Position numbers and translations under genes: made by a program. Source: Phocoenobacter atlanticus (GTDB taxonomy: Bacteria > Pseudomonadota > Gammaproteobacteria > Enterobacterales > Pasteurellaceae). Taken from it: DNA of 64,000 nt. Below are positions 61,515-64,000 of this stretch, piece after piece. Within the stretch, counting starts at the first letter, position 1. The number at the start of each line of letters is the position of its first letter. The notes beneath the pieces are model-generated. The model did not search any database, was not told the DNA's origin, and worked only from the letters and a program-made list of their open reading frames with translations. The stretch lies in assembly GCF_030764225.1 (NCBI RefSeq), contig NZ_JASAXH010000007.1, one strand, 5' to 3'.

Positions 61515-61542
61515 TTGAAATCAGTTAAATTTTCTTTACACT
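61515..61542 (+). promoter_or_regulatory. Probable acpP promoter
   Basis: TTGAAA (61515-61520), 16 bases, TACACT (61537-61542), 45 bases upstream of the acpP ATG. Nothing else was recognised in the maoP-acpP gap (61220-61586). Confidence 0.5.
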
Positions 61543-61586
61543 ATACATTTTCGCAGTTAGGCGAAGTCATAAATAGGAAACAAAAA

Positions 61587-61817
61587 ATGAGTATTGAAGA
61601 ACGCGTAAAAAATATTATCGTAGAACAACTTGGCGTTAAAGAAGAAGACGCAAAACCAGAAGCATCATTTATTGATGATTTAGGTGCAGATTCTTTAGAT
61701 ACTGTTGAGTTAGTAATGGCTTTAGAAGAAGAATTTGATATCGAAATTCCAGATGAAGAAGCTGAAAAAATTACAACTGTTCAATCTGCGATTGATTACG
61801 TTCAAAACAATCAATAA
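61587..61817 (+). CDS. acpP: Acyl carrier protein
   Basis: AcpP carries growing acyl chains on a phosphopantetheine arm. The ATG at 61587 gives the standard 76 residues and follows AGGAAA; a longer upstream frame adds a segment with no family similarity and overlaps the promoter. The modified Ser is in GADSLDTVELVMALEEEF. It is acidic and four-helical. It has no fabD/fabG neighbours in this window. Confidence 0.97.
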   Translation: MSIEERVKNIIVEQLGVKEEDAKPEASFIDDLGADSLDTVELVMALEEEFDIEIPDEEAEKITTVQSAIDYVQNNQ

Positions 61818-61826
61818 GATTACAAC

Positions 61827-61854
61827 AAGGCGGTCATTTGACCGCCTTCGTTTT
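61827..61854. terminator. Terminator between acpP and tusA
   Basis: AAGGCGGTCA (61827-61836) and TGACCGCCTT (61839-61848) form a perfect 10-bp stem with TT as nominal loop, followed by CGTTTTAT. It lies between convergent acpP and tusA and can serve both. Confidence 0.85.
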
Positions 61855-62098
61855 ATATTCCTTTCTTTATCCAGTATTGATACGGTATTGTTTCTGTTTG
61901 AAAATCAACTAATTGATGATTCATAAACTCACAAAAACTAGGAATGTCACGAGTTGTCGCAGGATCATCTGCAGTAATTAATAAAATATCCCCCTCTTGC
62001 ATATTTCTGATAGTTTTACGTACAAGCATTATTGGTTCAGGACATCTTAGTCCTAATGTGTTTAGTGTTTGATTAGATTTAGGTCGATTAAATTGCAA
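61853..62098 (-). CDS. tusA: Sulfur carrier protein TusA
   Basis: TusA takes sulfur from IscS and passes it to TusBCD for 2-thiouridine in tRNA. It has 81 residues, with the CPEP box (LGLRCPEPIMLVRKTI, catalytic Cys) and a typical TusA C-terminus (FQTETIPYQYWIKKG). It is divergent from dnaA. Confidence 0.95.
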   Translation of the reverse strand: MQFNRPKSNQTLNTLGLRCPEPIMLVRKTIRNMQEGDILLITADDPATTRDIPSFCEFMNHQLVDFQTETIPYQYWIKKGI

Positions 62099-62150
62099 TT
62101 TTCATTCTCTCTTATCTATAAAGCGCCATTGTATCAATTTTTCATAAAAT

Positions 62151-62165
62151 AAGCGGTGAGATTGA
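62151..62165 (+). repeat. Uptake-like sequence before dnaA
   Basis: AAGCGGTGAGATTGA resembles the uptake motif with a G at position 10 of the core. It lies in the tusA-dnaA gap. Confidence 0.4.
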
Positions 62166-62265
62166 TCAAAAAATTTGTAAAAAAATAAAAAGATCTTCAT
62201 TACATTTTGAGGTATGATATTAGTTCTTTCTTAGTAACAATTTTCTTATTTTTTGGGAGTAATTA

Positions 62266-63606
62266 GTGTCTTCTCTTTGGCGTGATACCTTAGATCATTT
62301 GCAAACTAAAGTATCTTCACAAGAATTTAATGCGTGGTTGCGTCCTTTACAAGCAACGTTAAGCAATGATCAGCTTACACTTTATGCACATAATTCATTT
62401 ATAATTGACTGGGTACAAAATAAATATCTTTCTGAAATTACAGAACTAGTTCGTTTTTTATCAAAAAATGATAACCTTACTGTCGTTATTAGAGAAGGAA
62501 AAAAACCAGTAGAAACAGAAATAAAAACTCAAACGCAATCTGTTTCGACAAATAAAAATGAAGTATTTAAATCATCTATCCAAACTGGATTATTAGAAGG
62601 CTTAACTTTTGACAATTTTGTTCAAGGGAAATCTAATCAGCTGGCGTTATCTATAGCTCAATCTGTGGTTGAAAATATAGGTGAAAGTTATTGTAATCCA
62701 TTTTCTCTATATGGTAGCACTGGATTAGGGAAAACTCATTTGTTACACGCCATTGGTAACGAGATCTTAAAAAATAATCCCGATGCCAAAGTTGTATATA
62801 TTCATTCTGAACGCTTTCTTCAGAATATGATAAACGCATTGCAAAATCGTCATACTATTGAGAAATTTAAGCAATTTTATCGTTCCCTTGATGTATTAAT
62901 GATTGATGATATTCAATTTTTTGCCAATAAAGTAGCAACTCAAGAAGAATTTTTCCATACTTTTAATACGCTTTTTGAACGTAGTAAACAAATTGTGGTT
63001 GCCTCAGATGTTTTCCCTAAAAATATTCAAAATATTGAAGAACGTATTCGTTCTCGCTTAAGCTGGGGGGTTAATGCCGCTATTGAACCACCCGAACTTG
63101 AAACTCGTGTCGCTATTTTAATGAAAAAAGCAGAAGAACGAGGTGAAAGACTAGAAGAAAATGTAGCCTTATTCCTAGCTCAAAAGCTTCGCACAAATGT
63201 GCGAGAATTAGAGGGGGCATTAAATCGTGTGATTGCGTGGCGTAATTTTACAAAACGTCCAATTACTATTGATGCAGTACGTGAAGCCCTTAAAGATTTA
63301 ATGTCATCTTATGAACATTTAATTACTATCGAAAATATTCAAAAAACAGTTGCAGAGCGTTATAATATAAAAATATCAGATTTAAAATCAAAAAGTCGTA
63401 AACAAATGTTTGCTCGTCCTCGTCAAATCGCGATGGCATTGGCAAAAGAATTAACTAACCACAGTTTACCTGAAATTGGTCGAGAATTTGGTGGTAAAGA
63501 TCATACCACTGTGATGCACGCAATAAAAAGAATCAATGAGTTAATGGACTCTGACAGTAATCTTAGAGAAGATTATATCAATTTAACACGCAAATTATCA
63601 TCTTAA
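62266..63606 (+). CDS. dnaA: Chromosomal replication initiator DnaA
   Basis: DnaA opens oriC and regulates initiation. The gene starts at GTG (62266), preceded by GGGAG. It has 446 residues: DnaB-interacting N-terminus (SLWRDTLDHLQTKVSSQEFNAWL), AAA+ domain (Walker A STGLGKTHLL; Walker B VLMIDDIQFF) and the DNA-binding signature GGKDHTTVMHAI. No convincing DnaA boxes lie in the gap upstream, so an origin is not called here. dnaN follows after 9 bases. Confidence 0.97.
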   Translation: MSSLWRDTLDHLQTKVSSQEFNAWLRPLQATLSNDQLTLYAHNSFIIDWVQNKYLSEITELVRFLSKNDNLTVVIREGKKPVETEIKTQTQSVSTNKNEVFKSSIQTGLLEGLTFDNFVQGKSNQLALSIAQSVVENIGESYCNPFSLYGSTGLGKTHLLHAIGNEILKNNPDAKVVYIHSERFLQNMINALQNRHTIEKFKQFYRSLDVLMIDDIQFFANKVATQEEFFHTFNTLFERSKQIVVASDVFPKNIQNIEERIRSRLSWGVNAAIEPPELETRVAILMKKAEERGERLEENVALFLAQKLRTNVRELEGALNRVIAWRNFTKRPITIDAVREALKDLMSSYEHLITIENIQKTVAERYNIKISDLKSKSRKQMFARPRQIAMALAKELTNHSLPEIGREFGGKDHTTVMHAIKRINELMDSDSNLREDYINLTRKLSS

Positions 63607-63615
63607 GGAATTGTT

Positions 63616-64000
63616 ATGCAATTTACTATTACACGTGAAAAATTATTAAAACCATTACAACAAGTTTGTAGCGTTTTAAACAGTCGCCCAACATTACCCA
63701 TTATTAATAATATTTTACTGGAAGTAAAAGGTAATCTATTATTTTTAACTGGTACAGATCTAGAGGTTGAATTAACGACTCAAGCAGAGTTAGAAGAACA
63801 TCTACAGACTGAGGCAAAATTAACTATTCCAGCTAAAAAGTTTTTAGATATTTGTAAAAGTTTACCCGAAGATAGCCTAATTTCAGTTAAATTTGAAGAG
63901 GATCGAGTGCTTATTCAAGCCTCTCGTAGTAAATTTAATTTAGCAACTTTACCTGCAAGCGATTACCCAAGTTTAATGGATTGGAGTTCTGATGTTGATT
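63616..64000 (+). CDS. dnaN: DNA polymerase III beta clamp, 5' part
   Basis: The frame from ATG at 63616 (AAGGAA upstream) reads MQFTITREKLLKPLQQVC, then SRPTLPIINNILLEV and FLTGTDLEVELTT. These are domain I of the sliding clamp. About 128 codons of roughly 366 are present before the window ends. It is in the dnaA-dnaN order found in most bacteria. Confidence 0.96.
   Translation, partial: MQFTITREKLLKPLQQVCSVLNSRPTLPIINNILLEVKGNLLFLTGTDLEVELTTQAELEEHLQTEAKLTIPAKKFLDICKSLPEDSLISVKFEEDRVLIQASRSKFNLATLPASDYPSLMDWSSDVD

Noticed and set aside
61515..61586. Upstream extension of acpP
   Set aside because: It begins at a non-ATG codon inside the promoter; ACP is 76 residues from 61587.
62099..62265. 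Possible replication origin before dnaA
   Set aside because: No cluster of TTATNCACA boxes and no AT-rich repeat unit; in gammaproteobacteria the origin usually lies near mnmG and not dnaA.

Overview
The window looks like a chromosomal segment from a member of the Pasteurellaceae. The gene content and order fit this family: secE-nusG-rplK-rplA-rplJ-rplL-rpoB-rpoC, rplU-rpmA-yhbE-obgE, rsfS-rlmH-mrdA-mrdB-rlpA-dacA, tusA, acpP and dnaA-dnaN. The sequence is AT-rich and carries many DNA-uptake-type motifs with the core ACAAGCGGTCA, often followed by an A/T tract and TTTGCAAA. That is the Actinobacillus pleuropneumoniae-type uptake sequence, not the Haemophilus influenzae type. Species assignment was not attempted.

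Layout. 1-1377: the start of an ISAs1-type transposase (minus strand, cut by the window edge) beside an ISL3-family transposase broken by one in-frame stop. 1475-12708: a compact minus-strand purine biosynthesis operon, purL-purE-purC-(78-codon orphan)-purM-purN-purH-purD-purF, without purB or purK. Its 5' leader (12709-12970) holds a purine riboswitch aptamer with a C at the specificity position (guanine type) and a strong intrinsic terminator. Most of these Pur proteins resemble Firmicutes/Fusobacteria forms, whereas PurF looks gammaproteobacterial. 13029-22118: rsgA and yggS (minus), then kdsC and a cell-elongation operon (rsfS, rlmH, mrdA, mrdB, rlpA, dacA) ending in queH. 22295-22585: tRNA-Arg, tRNA-His and tRNA-Pro. 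22667-24282: nanM and the remnant of a secreted-protein gene. 24502-36838: the transcription/translation block, with an L10 autoregulatory leader before rplJ. 36984-38973: a dCMP deaminase-family gene and a complete IS256-family element with an 8-bp target duplication. 39230-42009: lon, with a heat-shock-type promoter, and a ybaN-like gene.

42259-53634 is the main accessory region: tRNA-Gly and tRNA-Cys, an 8-repeat type I-F CRISPR array, then csy4, csy3, csy2 and csy1, a serine/threonine protein kinase gene on the opposite strand, then cas2-3 and cas1. The kinase gene splits the usual cas operon, so that cas1-cas3 and csy1-4 must be transcribed separately. Its promoter region is back to back with that of csy1. 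The right border carries IS debris and an inverted repeat.

54043-64000 returns to core genome: obgE, yhbE, rpmA, rplU, rlmB, an acyl-CoA synthetase gene, trmA, maoP, acpP, tusA, dnaA and the start of dnaN. The most notable items are the guanine-type riboswitch on a transferred-looking purine operon, the kinase embedded in the I-F cas locus, and a pair of palindromic repeats that differ by stem-preserving changes. All identifications are from reading the sequence and from memory of protein families; no database search was run.
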